Shown in pieces: positions 17,046-26,290 of a DNA stretch of 64,000 nt. A program made the position numbers and the translations under genes. Position 1 is the first letter of the stretch, and each line of letters begins with the position of its first letter. This DNA comes from Nocardia paucivorans NBRC 100373 (lineage in GTDB: Bacteria > Actinomycetota > Actinomycetes > Mycobacteriales > Mycobacteriaceae). Location of the stretch: contig NZ_BAGE01000030.1 of NCBI RefSeq assembly GCF_000308675.1, positions 62,001-126,000 of the forward strand. The letters run 5' to 3'. Under the pieces are notes generated by a model. That model saw only the letters and a program-made list of their open reading frames with translations, was not told the DNA's origin and did no database searches.

Positions 17046-17292
17046 GCAGCCGATCATGCCGCAAACGAACTTCCGGCTCCGGCGTATCGGTCGACTCCGG
17101 TGGTCGCATGAGGTCATGGCCGCGGTATCGGACGGGTGGCGCCGACCCATGATACGGGCGGCAGCGTAGTGGTCCGGATCACCGGCGTCATCCGGTGCGG
17201 ACATGTTAGCGAATGGTGGCGCGGGGTAGTCGCGGTAGCAGTGCGCTATGCACCCGACCCGATGCCGTTAATGCCGAAAGGACCAGATCCGC

Positions 17293-18255
17293 ATGAGCAC
17301 ACCCGACACCACCACCCTGCAGACGCAGTTACGCGCCGTACTCGATCTGACCAATACCGAGATCCAGATCGCCGAGACCCGGATGGCGCAGGCCCGGACC
17401 GAGGCGGTGCGACGCGAGTTGTCCGAGAACGCCGACAATGGCCGGGCCCGTGCCGAGGCCATCGAGGCCGCGCTGCGTGAACTCGGCGGTGTACCGGAGG
17501 TGGTCGGCCCATTCCTGGGCCGGGCCGCCGCCATGATCAAGGCGATGGTCGAACAGGCCCAGCCGTTCGACGAAGCCCTGCTCGGCGACCTCACCCTCGA
17601 ACACCAGCTGCTCGACCGGGCCCGCTATATCAAGGCTCTCGCGACCGCTGCTCGGCAGCCCGATGTCGTGGCGCTGGCGGAGCGGTTGATCACCGCACAT
17701 TCGGCGACGGTGGACTGGTTGACCACCGTCCTGGCCGAGGATGCCCTCGGTGGGCCGGCCGCATTGCGCCGCACCCCGCTCCAAGCGGCCGCCGGAACCG
17801 CGGTCAAACTGGTCAACCTCCCGGTCACCTGGTCCACCCGCAGCCTGGACCGGGTATTGGACACCGTCCGCTCCACCCCGCCCGCGCTCGGTGAGTTGCT
17901 CGCCCAAGGGGCGCAGGCAGGTGATGTCGCGGTCAAAACCCTCACCGCCTCCCGCGACGCCGCCCTGCAAACCGCCGAGCAGGTCACCCGCCGCGAAGGT
18001 GCCGGTGTCGCCGCCGACGCCCTGCATTCGATCCGAACCGCGACCGGTGTTCTCGAACCCGACGAGTTGCCCATCGATGACTACGACGCTTTGAACGTGG
18101 GCCAGGCCGTCGCCGCGGTCAAGGAACTGACCGAACCCGCCGACGTGCGGGCGGTGGTGGCCTACGAGGAATCGCACAAGAATCGCAGCGGTGTCGTCTC
18201 GGCCGCTCAGACCCGACTCGCGGCGATCGCTCAGGAAGTCACCGGGATCGGCTGA
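17293..18255 (+). CDS. ferritin-like domain protein
   Basis: A 320-residue helical protein. Residues 1-150 form a four-helix bundle with charged helices (TNTEIQIAETRMAQARTEA, LTLEHQLLDRARYIKAL, HSATVDWL) in which glutamate and histidine residues sit where ferritin-like proteins bind two metals. The C-terminal half is a long, alanine-rich helical region of unknown role. GAAAGGA (17278-17284) precedes the ATG by 8 bases. There is no signal peptide. Actinobacterial relatives are annotated ferritin-like without known function; iron or stress roles are inferred only. A bidirectional hairpin follows before the convergent hsp20 gene. Confidence 0.7.
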   Translation: MSTPDTTTLQTQLRAVLDLTNTEIQIAETRMAQARTEAVRRELSENADNGRARAEAIEAALRELGGVPEVVGPFLGRAAAMIKAMVEQAQPFDEALLGDLTLEHQLLDRARYIKALATAARQPDVVALAERLITAHSATVDWLTTVLAEDALGGPAALRRTPLQAAAGTAVKLVNLPVTWSTRSLDRVLDTVRSTPPALGELLAQGAQAGDVAVKTLTASRDAALQTAEQVTRREGAGVAADALHSIRTATGVLEPDELPIDDYDALNVGQAVAAVKELTEPADVRAVVAYEESHKNRSGVVSAAQTRLAAIAQEVTGIG

Positions 18256-18309
18256 ATGCTCTGAGGACAATCGATTCCGCGCTTTCCGCGATAGTTTCCC
18301 GTGATAGGG

Positions 18310-18341
18310 GCATCGGCCCGGAATAGGTGCCGGGCCGATGC
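18310..18341. terminator. bidirectional hairpin between ferritin-like gene and hsp20
   Basis: A perfect 12-base-pair stem (GCATCGGCCCGG / CCGGGCCGATGC) with an 8-base loop lies between two convergent genes. There is no immediate U-run on either strand; a TTTT follows about 10 bases later on the plus strand. This suits a shared GC-rich terminator of the actinobacterial kind. Confidence 0.65.
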
Positions 18342-18370
18342 GGGATAGGGTTTTCGCTGTTCGTCGCGAG

Positions 18371-18859
18371 TTACTCGCTCGCCTCGCCGGCAGCGCCCTC
18401 GACCGCCTGCGGCGTGGCGCCGCGAACAGGGATCTTGCGCGATTCCGACTTCGGCGCCGCGATATCGTGCACCCGGATCCGCAGCAGGCCGTTGGCCTGC
18501 TCCGCCTCGACCGCGTCGGCGGTGACGTGCTCGGGGAGGGCGAACTCGCGGCGGAACGCACCACTGCGAATCTCTCGGATCAGCACGCCCTGCTTGTCGC
18601 CGGAGGTTTCCTCGCGGCGAGTGCCGCTGATGCACAGCCGATGGTCGACCACCTCCACCTCGACATCCTCACCGGACACACCCGGCAGTTCCAGGGTGAT
18701 CACCACATCGTCGCCGTCTCGTACGACATCGGCGGCCGGTACGAACCCGGTCTTCGCCGGCGGCGTGGCGAAGGCGCGACGCATGATCGCATCGAATTCA
18801 CCGTCGAACTGACGTACCAGGGCGGTGAACGGATCCCAACTCGTTCGAACGATGGCCAT
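18371..18859 (-). CDS. Hsp20 / alpha-crystallin small heat-shock protein
   Basis: A 162-residue ATP-independent holdase that binds unfolding proteins. The N-terminus (IVRTSWDPFTALVRQFDGEFD) is the typical flexible arm, residues about 45-140 form the alpha-crystallin domain (DVVITLELPGVSGEDVEV), and LLRIRVHD is its last strand. The C-terminal extension contains the I-x-V anchoring motif (RKIPVRG). AGGAGGT precedes the ATG at 18859. A CIRCE element overlaps the leader region, so the HrcA repressor should control it, as reported for acr2 of M. tuberculosis. Confidence 0.93.
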   Translation of the reverse strand: MAIVRTSWDPFTALVRQFDGEFDAIMRRAFATPPAKTGFVPAADVVRDGDDVVITLELPGVSGEDVEVEVVDHRLCISGTRREETSGDKQGVLIREIRSGAFRREFALPEHVTADAVEAEQANGLLRIRVHDIAAPKSESRKIPVRGATPQAVEGAAGEASE

Positions 18860-18873
18860 CTCTACCTCCTGAT

Positions 18874-18900
18874 TTAGCACTCTGACTCCGAGAGTGCCAA
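18874..18900 (-). promoter_or_regulatory. CIRCE element (HrcA operator)
   Basis: TTAGCACTC (18874-18882), nine bases, then GAGTGCCAA (18892-18900). This matches the CIRCE consensus TTAGCACTC-N9-GAGTGCTAA with one mismatch. It ends 14 bases upstream of the hsp20 ATG, so HrcA bound here would block transcription start or elongation. Confidence 0.9.
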
Positions 18901-18952
18901 CGCATGGAGGGGGTGGATTGTTCCGGCGTCGACGCCCGGGACGGCAGACCGG

Positions 18953-19294
18953 TCACGGTGTGTCGGGACCGGCCTCCGTGGAATCGAACACCCACTGCCG
19001 GTAGCCCGGATGGGCATCGACGACGGGGACCGCGAGCACCTGTGGGGTTTCGTCGGAATGCTCGGCGTCCGCCCGTTCGATAATGGCCGGTACCAATGAC
19101 CGGCGCGTATGCAGCACTACCAGGTTTTCGGTGTCGTCGTGGACCCGGCCGTCCCAGCGGTAAACGGAACGGACCCCCGAGATGATGTTCCCGCACGCCG
19201 CCAGGCGGGCCTCGACGAGGCGCCGGGTGAAACCGGCGAGCCATTCCGGGTCGCCGGAGGATACGGACACGTCTACGAGTTCGTCGTCGGACAT
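18953..19294 (-). CDS. cutA: divalent-cation tolerance protein CutA
   Basis: A 113-residue CutA1 family protein, a very stable trimer of ferredoxin-like folds linked to copper tolerance. Recognisable segments are RLVEARLAACGNI near residues 25-37, SVYRWDGRV, and the C-terminal WV strand. The ATG at 19294 gives the normal family length; longer upstream frames are not conserved. Its neighbours (Hsp20, RtcB) are stress- or repair-related but it seems separately transcribed. Confidence 0.88.
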   Translation of the reverse strand: MSDDELVDVSVSSGDPEWLAGFTRRLVEARLAACGNIISGVRSVYRWDGRVHDDTENLVVLHTRRSLVPAIIERADAEHSDETPQVLAVPVVDAHPGYRQWVFDSTEAGPDTP

Positions 19295-19388
19295 GGGGTC
19301 AAGTTTCCCCGGCCATCGACCGAGGTTCACCTGTTCGGACGACAATGGCCACCCGAACGAGCGATAGGAGCCCACGGGAGGCGAGCAG

Positions 19389-19874
19389 ATGACCGAGCGG
19401 CCCGAACGACATGTGAGAAGGGCGTGGCCGGCCACATGGTCCCGGATCGAAAGACCCACCCGGCGGGCATTACTCGGCTCGGCGGCCGGGCTGATCGTGA
19501 CACCGGTGGCTCTCGGTATCGCGGCGAACGGGGCCGTGATCGCCAACCGATGGTGGGACGCAACGGACCGCTGGTTGGCGCCCGCCCAGTCCGTGCTCGG
19601 GGCGGGACTCCTGCTGCTGGTGGCCGTAACGGCGGTTTCCGCGCCGGGGGCGGCGATGGTGGCCGGACTGGTGTGGGGCATCGTGCCCGGACTGGTCCAG
19701 ATCGCGTGCCCCGAGGACACCTACCGCATGATCGTCGCCGTACCCGGGCTGCCCACCGACCTGGACCGCGCCCTGCACACCTGGCTGTCGGGGGGAGTGG
19801 CGCTCATGATCGGGGTCCTGCTGTTCGGTGTGGGGCTCACCGCCACCGCGCGAGGGCGGAACCCGACGAGATAG
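19389..19874 (+). CDS. membrane protein of unknown function
   Basis: A 161-residue protein with a 28-residue basic cytoplasmic start and four hydrophobic segments (near 30-50, 68-88, 88-105 and 132-155). GGGAGGCGAG precedes the ATG at 19389 closely. No motif suggests a transport or enzymatic role. It ends in a hairpin shared with the convergent rtcB gene. Confidence 0.65.
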   Translation: MTERPERHVRRAWPATWSRIERPTRRALLGSAAGLIVTPVALGIAANGAVIANRWWDATDRWLAPAQSVLGAGLLLLVAVTAVSAPGAAMVAGLVWGIVPGLVQIACPEDTYRMIVAVPGLPTDLDRALHTWLSGGVALMIGVLLFGVGLTATARGRNPTR

Positions 19875-19905
19875 CGGGTCGAAACCCGGACGTTCCGACC
19901 CGCTA
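19872..19905. terminator. hairpin between convergent membrane-protein gene and rtcB
   Basis: TAGCGGGTCG (19872-19881, beginning at the stop codon of the membrane-protein gene) pairs perfectly with CGACCCGCTA (19896-19905) across a 14-base loop. It lies between convergent genes and probably ends transcription from both sides. Confidence 0.6.
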
Positions 19906-19910
19906 CCCAC

Positions 19911-21128
19911 TCAACCCTTCACACACAGCACCTGACGCAGGGTCGCCACCACATCGACCAGATCGCGCTGGGCGTCGATCACCTCGTCGATGTTCTTGTA
20001 CGCGGCCGGGATCTCGTCCACCACCCCCGCGTCCTTGCGCGACTCCACGCCCTCGGTCTGGGCGATCAGGTCCGCGACACTGAACTGCCGCTTGGCCGCA
20101 TTACGGCTCATCCGCCGACCCGCGCCGTGCGAGGCCGACCAGAACGACGCCGGATTGCCCTTACCGCGCACCACATAGGAGCGGGTCCCCATCGAACCCG
20201 GGATGAGCGCGAGCTCGCCCGCGCCCGCGCGGACGGCGCCCTTACGGGTCACCAGCATGGGCGCACCATCGATCACTTCCTCGGACACATAATTGTGGTG
20301 GCAGCTGATCGGCGCGTCGAACCGGACCTCGCGGGTCGGGAATTCGTCGCGAACCGCCTGACACACCAGTGCCAGCATGACCGCCCGATTACGGGCCGCA
20401 TACTCCTGTGCCCAGGTCAGATCGTGCCGGTAGGCGTCCATTTCCGGGGTGTTCGCCAGGAACACCGCCAGATCGCGGTCGACCAGGTTCTGGTTGTGCG
20501 GCAGTTTCCGGGCCACCGCCATATGGCGCTCGGCCAGTTCCTTGCCGATATTGCGGCTGCCCGAATGCAGCAGAATCCACACCCGATCGTCCTGGTCCAG
20601 GCAGATCTCGATGAAGTGGTTACCCCCGCCCAGGGTGCCCATCTGCTTGTGCGCCTTGGACTCGCGGTCGGCCACCGGGGCGTCGAGCTCGTTGAACCGC
20701 GACCAGAAGCGGTCCCAACCGGTGCGCAGGGTTTCGGTGGTCACCCCGGACGGCCGGGCTGCCAGCTTGTTCACCGGGACCGGATCGTTGTGCGCCGCGA
20801 ATCCCACCGGTACTGCGGCCTCGATCCGGGAACGTAGCGAACGCAGACTGTCGGGAAGGTCGGCGGCCGTCAGATCGGTGCGGACGCTCTCCATCCCGCA
20901 GCCGATATCCACCCCGACCGCGGCCGGGGAGACGGCGTCGCGCATGGCGATCACCGAACCGACCGTGGCGCCCTTGCCGAGGTGCACATCCGGCATGACC
21001 CGGACCCCGTACACCCATTCCAACCGCGATATGTTCCGCAGCTGTTGCAGCGCGGCCGGTTCGATATCGCGCTCATGGGCCCACATCAACGTCCGTGCCC
21101 GGGTACCGGACAGCTCGACGGGAAACAT
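19911..21128 (-). CDS. rtcB: RNA-splicing ligase RtcB
   Basis: A 405-residue GTP- and Mn-dependent ligase joining 2',3'-cyclic phosphate or 3'-phosphate RNA to 5'-OH RNA. Hallmarks include GVDIGCGM with the metal-binding Asp and Cys, GTLGGGNHFIE, LHSGSRNIG, and the guanylylated-histidine region ending SHGAGRRMSR. In bacteria it repairs tRNA or rRNA cut by toxins. The ATG at 21128 follows GGAAGGA and starts the conserved fold; the open frame upstream is not conserved. No RtcA or RtcR gene is adjacent. Confidence 0.95.
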   Translation of the reverse strand: MFPVELSGTRARTLMWAHERDIEPAALQQLRNISRLEWVYGVRVMPDVHLGKGATVGSVIAMRDAVSPAAVGVDIGCGMESVRTDLTAADLPDSLRSLRSRIEAAVPVGFAAHNDPVPVNKLAARPSGVTTETLRTGWDRFWSRFNELDAPVADRESKAHKQMGTLGGGNHFIEICLDQDDRVWILLHSGSRNIGKELAERHMAVARKLPHNQNLVDRDLAVFLANTPEMDAYRHDLTWAQEYAARNRAVMLALVCQAVRDEFPTREVRFDAPISCHHNYVSEEVIDGAPMLVTRKGAVRAGAGELALIPGSMGTRSYVVRGKGNPASFWSASHGAGRRMSRNAAKRQFSVADLIAQTEGVESRKDAGVVDEIPAAYKNIDEVIDAQRDLVDVVATLRQVLCVKG

Positions 21129-21145
21129 TGTCTCGATCCTTCCGA

Positions 21146-21175
21146 ATTTCGGGACGAGCGATTTCGGGACGAGCG
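21146..21175. repeat. perfect 15-base tandem duplication upstream of rtcB
   Basis: ATTTCGGGACGAGCG occurs twice in direct tandem (21146-21160 and 21161-21175), in the leader of rtcB 17 bases before its ATG. It may be a recent slippage event; a role in the leader RNA is possible but unsupported. Confidence 0.8.
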
Positions 21176-21286
21176 GCTGCTCGTCCGCGCTATCCACGGT
21201 AGGCAGCGCGGCAGGGATCGGCACCTGAATTTCACCCCCGTCGGGCGGCACGCCGCTGGGCATCGCGTCGGCGGTCCGGACGGACG

Positions 21287-22180
21287 TCACCCCCGGTTGG
21301 GGGTCGGGTTTCGGCGTACGCGCTCGACAATCGCCGTAATCTCCGCCCGGTTCGGCAGGGAAGCGCTCGCGCCGAGCCGGGTGGTGGCGAGCGCGCCCGC
21401 GGCGCATGCCGGGGGCAGGGCCGCGGCCGGGCCGTCCGGCCAGAAAACGGCCAGGGCCCCGGTGAAGGCGTCACCAGCGCCGGTGGTGTCGATCACGTCG
21501 ACCGCTATGCCGGGAACGGTCCGCTCGGCGGCGTCCGGGCCGCGGTAGCGGGCGCCGTTCGCGCCGAGGGTGACCACCAGATGCGGCACCGGGGCGAGTG
21601 TCGACCCCAGCCGGGTCGCCTCCCCGGAGTTCACCACCGCGACATCGACATGCGCCCACAGCTGCGGGGGAAGATCGCGTACCGGTGAAGGATTCAGCAT
21701 CACGACGGTGTCGTGGGCGCGGGCATGCCGGACGGCGGCGGCCACCGTCGGGACGGGGATCTCCAGTTGACACAGCAGGATGTCGGCGGCGGCGATCACG
21801 GCCAGGTCGTCCTCGGCGAGTTCGGTCATCCGGGCATTGGCGCCGCCCACGACGATAATGGTGTTCTCCCCACTGTCGTCGACCACGATCGATGCGACAC
21901 CGCTCGGTCCGTCGACGGTGCGCAGCCGTGCCGTGCCCACCCCGGATTCCGCGAGTGTGTCGCGCAATCGCGGCGCGAACACGTCGGTGCCGACGGCGCC
22001 GAGGAACTCCACCCGGCCACCGGCCCGGCTCGCCGCAATCGCCTGATTGGCCCCCTTCCCGCCGGGAACCGCGGTGAATCCGCTGCCGAGCACGGTTTCC
22101 CCCGGTTCGGGACGTCGATCGGTGGTTGTCACCAGGTCCATGTTGACGCTGCCGAGGACGGCGATCAGGGGTGCGCTCAC
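21287..22180 (-). CDS. rbsK: ribokinase (PfkB family)
   Basis: A 297-residue sugar kinase phosphorylating ribose at O5 with ATP. The substrate-binding start is GSVNMDLV, PGGKGANQA (40-48) is PfkB signature 1, NPSPVRDL is the ribokinase N-P-x-P loop, and DTTGAGDAFTGAL contains the catalytic Asp and the anion hole. There is no ribose transporter or regulator next to it. It is about 160 bases upstream of rtcB in the same direction, so co-transcription is possible. Confidence 0.9.
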   Translation of the reverse strand: MSAPLIAVLGSVNMDLVTTTDRRPEPGETVLGSGFTAVPGGKGANQAIAASRAGGRVEFLGAVGTDVFAPRLRDTLAESGVGTARLRTVDGPSGVASIVVDDSGENTIIVVGGANARMTELAEDDLAVIAAADILLCQLEIPVPTVAAAVRHARAHDTVVMLNPSPVRDLPPQLWAHVDVAVVNSGEATRLGSTLAPVPHLVVTLGANGARYRGPDAAERTVPGIAVDVIDTTGAGDAFTGALAVFWPDGPAAALPPACAAGALATTRLGASASLPNRAEITAIVERVRRNPTPNRG

Positions 22181-22210
22181 CCGAAAAAACGTAGCGCGAA
22201 TACGGAAAAT

Positions 22211-22247
22211 CGACTCTTATACGACTCTTATACGTACGACTCTTATA
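22211..22247. repeat. three 11-base repeats in an intergenic region
   Basis: CGACTCTTATA occurs at 22211-22221, 22222-22232 and 22237-22247 (the last after a 4-base spacer). The first two are phased by one helical turn. The array lies between divergent rbsK and the 81-residue gene. Each copy holds TCTTATA, which resembles a -10 element. It may be a regulator site or a slippage product. Confidence 0.8.
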
Positions 22248-22279
22248 CGCCTGTCCGCGTGGCAGGGAGGTCGAATCTT

Positions 22280-22525
22280 ATGTCGGGGAAGAAGTTATGG
22301 GAATTCCGGGTCGGTGTGTTCGCCACGGAAATCGAGGCGAGAGAGCTCGAGGAACGGATCGCCCGGCTGCTGTGTCCGGACCCGAACCATGCGTCGCCCT
22401 GTCCGGTTCCGTGGTCCATGTCGCTGTGTCCCGAGGAATATCTCGAGCCCGACGAGCAGGACATGTATCGCGATCTCGAGGAGCAGTACCGGATCGAGTC
22501 GCCGGGCCGGGACGAAACCCCGTAG
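22280..22525 (+). CDS. small conserved-looking acidic protein
   Basis: An 81-residue soluble protein (MSGKKLWEFRVGVFATEIEARELEERI...) preceded by GGGAGG (22265-22270). The N-terminal half predicts a beta strand and an amphipathic helix; the second half has three cysteines (LLCPDP, SPCPVP, LCPEE) and a C-terminal acidic helix. The cysteines could bind a metal, but no known motif is seen. Function unknown. It lies upstream of proA with a separate promoter for the latter. Confidence 0.6.
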   Translation: MSGKKLWEFRVGVFATEIEARELEERIARLLCPDPNHASPCPVPWSMSLCPEEYLEPDEQDMYRDLEEQYRIESPGRDETP

Positions 22526-22615
22526 TGGTGTGAGCCGGGTGCGCCGGCAGCCGGCGCGGAGGGACGCGCCGACAACGCTGCGGCTCGAGTTCTCGGGGTG
22601 CGTAGGCTATACCCC

Positions 22616-23881
22616 ATGACCGTAGAAACGACGGCTGAGTTCGATGTGCGCGAAGCGGTCCACGATGCCGCGCGCAAGGCCCGTGTCGCCGCGCGGGTGC
22701 TCGCGCAGGCCACCACCGCAGAGAAGAACGAAGCCCTGCACGCCGCCGCGGATGCGCTGCTGGCCGCCGCCGATACCGTCCTGGCCGCCAATGGTGAGGA
22801 TCTGGTGGCCGCGAAGGCCGCCGGCACCGCGGAATCGCTTTTGGACCGGTTGCGGCTCACCAAGGACCGGATCGATGGGATCGCCTCGGGGCTGCGTCAG
22901 GTGGCGGGGTTGCCCGACCCGGTCGGAGATGTGGTGCGCGGATCGACCCTGCCGAACGGGTTGGAGATCCGTCAGGTGCGGGTGCCGCTCGGGGTGGTGG
23001 GCATGGTGTACGAGGCCCGGCCCAATGTGACGGTCGACGCGTTCGGCTTGGCGCTCAAGTCCGGTAACGCGGCGCTACTGCGTGGGTCCTCGTCGGCGGC
23101 CCGGTCGAACGCGGCGCTGGTCGCGGTATTGCGTGAGGCGCTTGTCGCGCAGGGGCTCCCGGCCGATACGGTGCAGTTGCTGCCCAGCGAGGACCGGTCC
23201 AGCGTGACCCATCTGATCCAGGCGCGCGGACTGGTGGACGTGGTGATTCCGCGGGGCGGCGCGGGTCTGATCAATGCCGTGGTGCGCGACGCCCAGGTGC
23301 CGACCATCGAGACCGGCACCGGCAACTGCCATGTCTACGTGCACTCCGCCGCCGATCTGGACATGGCCGAGCAGATCCTGGTCAACGCCAAGACCCGGCG
23401 ACCCAGTGTGTGCAACGCCGCCGAGACCGTGCTGATCGACTCGGCCATCGCCGACGCCGCACTGCCGCGCCTTACCCAGGCGCTCACCGACAAGGGTGTC
23501 ACCCTGCACGGCGATCTGCCCGGTATGGTCCCGGCCACCGACACCGACTGGAGCGAGGAATACCTGGCCCTGGATATCGCGGTGAAGGTCGTCGACGATC
23601 TGGACGCCGCGGTGGATCACATCAACACGTGGGGCACCGGCCACACCGAGGCCATCGTCACCTCCGATCTGGCCGCGGCGCGGGCGTTCGCCAATCGTGT
23701 GGATGCCGCCGCCGTGATGGTGAACGCCTCCACCGCCTTCACCGACGGTGAGCAGTTCGGATTCGGCGCCGAGATCGGGATCTCCACCCAGAAACTGCAC
23801 GCCCGTGGCCCGATGGGACTGCCGGAACTCACCACCACCAAATGGGTGGTGTGGGGTGAGGGACAGGTTCGGCCCGTCTGA
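22616..23881 (+). CDS. proA: gamma-glutamyl phosphate reductase
   Basis: A 421-residue enzyme reducing glutamyl-5-phosphate to the semialdehyde with NADPH, the second step of proline synthesis. It has the aldehyde-dehydrogenase fold: [20 protein letters not shown] in the cofactor domain and the catalytic Cys in [11 protein letters not shown]. Length is normal. The ATG at 22616 is preceded by TAGGCT (22603-22608) with 7 bases between, suggesting a leaderless transcript. proB is not adjacent. Confidence 0.95.
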   Translation: MTVETTAEFDVREAVHDAARKARVAARVLAQATTAEKNEALHAAADALLAAADTVLAANGEDLVAAKAAGTAESLLDRLRLTKDRIDGIASGLRQVAGLPDPVGDVVRGSTLPNGLEIRQVRVPLGVVGMVYEARPNVTVDAFGLALKSGNAALLRGSSSAARSNAALVAVLREALVAQGLPADTVQLLPSEDRSSVTHLIQARGLVDVVIPRGGAGLINAVVRDAQVPTIETGTGNCHVYVHSAADLDMAEQILVNAKTRRPSVCNAAETVLIDSAIADAALPRLTQALTDKGVTLHGDLPGMVPATDTDWSEEYLALDIAVKVVDDLDAAVDHINTWGTGHTEAIVTSDLAAARAFANRVDAAAVMVNASTAFTDGEQFGFGAEIGISTQKLHARGPMGLPELTTTKWVVWGEGQVRPV

Positions 23882-23934
23882 TGCGGACCCGCTCCCGGTA
23901 GCGTAGGGAGCAGAGTTCGATGGAAGGACGGCCG

Positions 23935-24828
23935 ATGGAGCCTGCGAGCCCGATTACCCCACCGGTCCAGGAGCCGATTTTCGCATCGGTCGACGAGGTG
24001 ACCGAACGTCTCGCCGAAACCGGTTACCTTGCCGATAAGGCCACCGCCACCTCGGTGTTCCTGGCCGACCGATTGGGTAAACCGCTGCTCATCGAAGGCC
24101 CGGCCGGGGTGGGAAAAACCGAGCTGGCGCGGGCCGTGGCGCAGACCGCCGGCGCGGAGCTGGTGCGATTGCAGTGTTACGAGGGCGTCGACGAGGCGCG
24201 GGCCCTGTACGAGTGGAATCACGCCAAACAGATCCTGCGCATCCAGGCCGCCGGCGAGAACGATTGGGCCGAGACCAAGGCCGATGTGTTCACCGAGGAG
24301 TTCCTGCTGTCGCGGCCGTTGCTCACCGCCATCCGGCGCACCGAACCGACGGTGTTGTTGATCGATGAGACCGACAAGGCCGATGTCGAGATCGAGGGCC
24401 TGCTGCTGGAGGTGCTCAGCGATTTCGCGGTGACCGTGCCCGAGCTCGGCACCATCACCGCCACCCGCCGCCCGTTCGTTGTGCTCACCTCGAACGCCAC
24501 CCGCGAACTGTCGGAGGCGCTCAAACGGCGCTGTCTGTATCTGCACCTGGATTTCCCGGACGAGGACCTGGAGCGCCGGATCCTGGCGAGTCGGGTGCCG
24601 GAGTTGCCACAGGCGGTCGCCGCCCAGTTGGTGCGGATCGTGCACGTGCTGCGCGGTATGCAGTTGAAGAAACTGCCGTCGGTGGCCGAATCCATCGACT
24701 GGGGCCGCACCCTGCTCGCGCTCGGACATACCGATCTGGATGACGCCACCGTGCGTGCCACCCTGGGCGTGGTGCTCAAACACCACAGCGACCAGCAGCG
24801 CGCACTGGCCGAGCTCAAACCGGCGTGA
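23935..24828 (+). CDS. MoxR family AAA+ ATPase
   Basis: A 297-residue AAA+ chaperone of the MoxR/CbbQ kind. Walker A is GPAGVGKTEL (about residue 55), Walker B is LLIDETDKAD, sensor 1 is VVLTSNATREL. GGAAGGA (23922-23928) lies 6 bases before the ATG at 23935, which decides against the in-frame ATG at 23920. It is 4 bases upstream of a VWA-domain gene, a standard MoxR-VWA pair that remodels or inserts cofactors into a partner enzyme; the partner is not evident here. Confidence 0.9.
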   Translation: MEPASPITPPVQEPIFASVDEVTERLAETGYLADKATATSVFLADRLGKPLLIEGPAGVGKTELARAVAQTAGAELVRLQCYEGVDEARALYEWNHAKQILRIQAAGENDWAETKADVFTEEFLLSRPLLTAIRRTEPTVLLIDETDKADVEIEGLLLEVLSDFAVTVPELGTITATRRPFVVLTSNATRELSEALKRRCLYLHLDFPDEDLERRILASRVPELPQAVAAQLVRIVHVLRGMQLKKLPSVAESIDWGRTLLALGHTDLDDATVRATLGVVLKHHSDQQRALAELKPA

Positions 24829-24832
24829 CATC

Positions 24833-26257
24833 GTGAACGAACGATCGGTCGTCGACGGGGACATGTCGCTGCACGCGCAGCACGGTCTGTCCGGGCATCT
24901 GGTGGGTTTCGTGGCGGCACTGCGGGCGCGCGGTATCGCGGTGGGACCGTCGGAGACGGTCGACGCCGGACGGGTGCTGTCGGTGCTCGACCTCATGGAC
25001 CGGGAGGCGCTGCGCGAGGGCCTGGCGTGCGCGCTGCTGCGTCGCACCACCCACCGCGCCACTTTCGACGGATTGTTCGATCTGTGGTTCCCGCCGGCGA
25101 TCGGTCTTCGGGAGGCGGAAACCGACGAGGTCGAGGTGCCGCGCCGGCCCGACGGCGCGGTGGATATCCCCGCCCTGCGTCGGATGCTGGCCGGGCTGCT
25201 CGCCGAGGAGGGTTCCGGCGACCGGTTGGCGGCGCTGGCCGGGGAGATGGTCGAACAGATGGGGCAGTACCAGTCGGCCCGGGGCACATCGTTCTCGGCG
25301 TATCAAACGCTCAAGGAAGTGCAGCTGCAAACCCTGTTGACGCAGGTCCTGGCCGGGATGAACAGACCGGACGCGAGCGATTTCGAGACCGAGGTGACGC
25401 GACGGGCCGCCCGCGCCCGGATCGACCGTTTCCGTGCCACCGTGGAGGCCGAGACCCGCCGGCGGATGGCCGAACGGATCGGTCGGGAGAAGGTCGCGAG
25501 CTACGGGGTGGCCAAACAGGCCGAGGAGGTCGACTTCCTGCGCGCCTCCCCGGCGGAACTGGCCGAACTGCGCCGCGGCACCCAACGATTGGCCCGGATT
25601 CTCGCCTCTCGACTTGCCGCCCGTCGCCGACACGCCCGACGGGGCGAGATCGACCTACGGCGCACCCTGCGCGCGTCCATGTCCACCGGTGGAGTGCCGA
25701 TCGACCTGGTACATCGCAAACCGCGGCCCGGTCGACCCGAGCTGGTGCTGCTGTGCGATGTGTCCGGCTCCGTGGCCGGGTTCAGCCATTTCACCCTGCT
25801 GCTGGTGAGCGCGCTGCGGGAGCAGTTCTCCCGGGTCCGCATCTTCGCGTTCGTGGATCGCGCCGACGAGGTCACCCGGTTCTTCGACCCACACACCCAA
25901 TTGGACGAGGCCATGCAGCGGATCTTCGCCGAGGCCGATATCGTCGGCTACGACGGACACTCCGACTACGGCAGCGCCCTCGTCGGATTCGCCCGGGACT
26001 TCCCCGGCGCCGTCACCAGCCGAAGCTCGCTGCTCATCCTCGGTGATGCCCGCACCAATTACCGCGATCCCGAGGTGGACACCCTGAGCGAGCTGGTCGC
26101 CACCGCCAAACACGCGCACTGGCTCAACCCGGAACCGCAGGCCCAGTGGGAATGGGGGGATTCGGCGGCGCGGCATTACCGGCAGGTCATCGAGATGCAC
26201 GAATGCCGGTCGGCCGCCCAGCTGACGGCGGTGGTCTCCCGACTGCTTCCGGTCTGA
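24833..26257 (+). CDS. VWA domain (CoxE-like) protein
   Basis: A 474-residue partner of the preceding MoxR ATPase. The C-terminal 200 residues are a von Willebrand A domain with the MIDAS motif LLCDVSGSVAG (D-x-S-x-S); the N-terminal half is helical and charged, as in CoxE/YehP-type proteins. The GTG at 24833 follows the MoxR stop by 4 bases and is preferred; an ATG at 24863 in frame is the alternative. The MoxR-VWA complex probably acts as a cytoplasmic chaperone or activator. Confidence 0.88.
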   Translation: MNERSVVDGDMSLHAQHGLSGHLVGFVAALRARGIAVGPSETVDAGRVLSVLDLMDREALREGLACALLRRTTHRATFDGLFDLWFPPAIGLREAETDEVEVPRRPDGAVDIPALRRMLAGLLAEEGSGDRLAALAGEMVEQMGQYQSARGTSFSAYQTLKEVQLQTLLTQVLAGMNRPDASDFETEVTRRAARARIDRFRATVEAETRRRMAERIGREKVASYGVAKQAEEVDFLRASPAELAELRRGTQRLARILASRLAARRRHARRGEIDLRRTLRASMSTGGVPIDLVHRKPRPGRPELVLLCDVSGSVAGFSHFTLLLVSALREQFSRVRIFAFVDRADEVTRFFDPHTQLDEAMQRIFAEADIVGYDGHSDYGSALVGFARDFPGAVTSRSSLLILGDARTNYRDPEVDTLSELVATAKHAHWLNPEPQAQWEWGDSAARHYRQVIEMHECRSAAQLTAVVSRLLPV

Positions 26258-26290
26258 GCCGTCGACCCACACCCGATAAGCTCGACTGCT

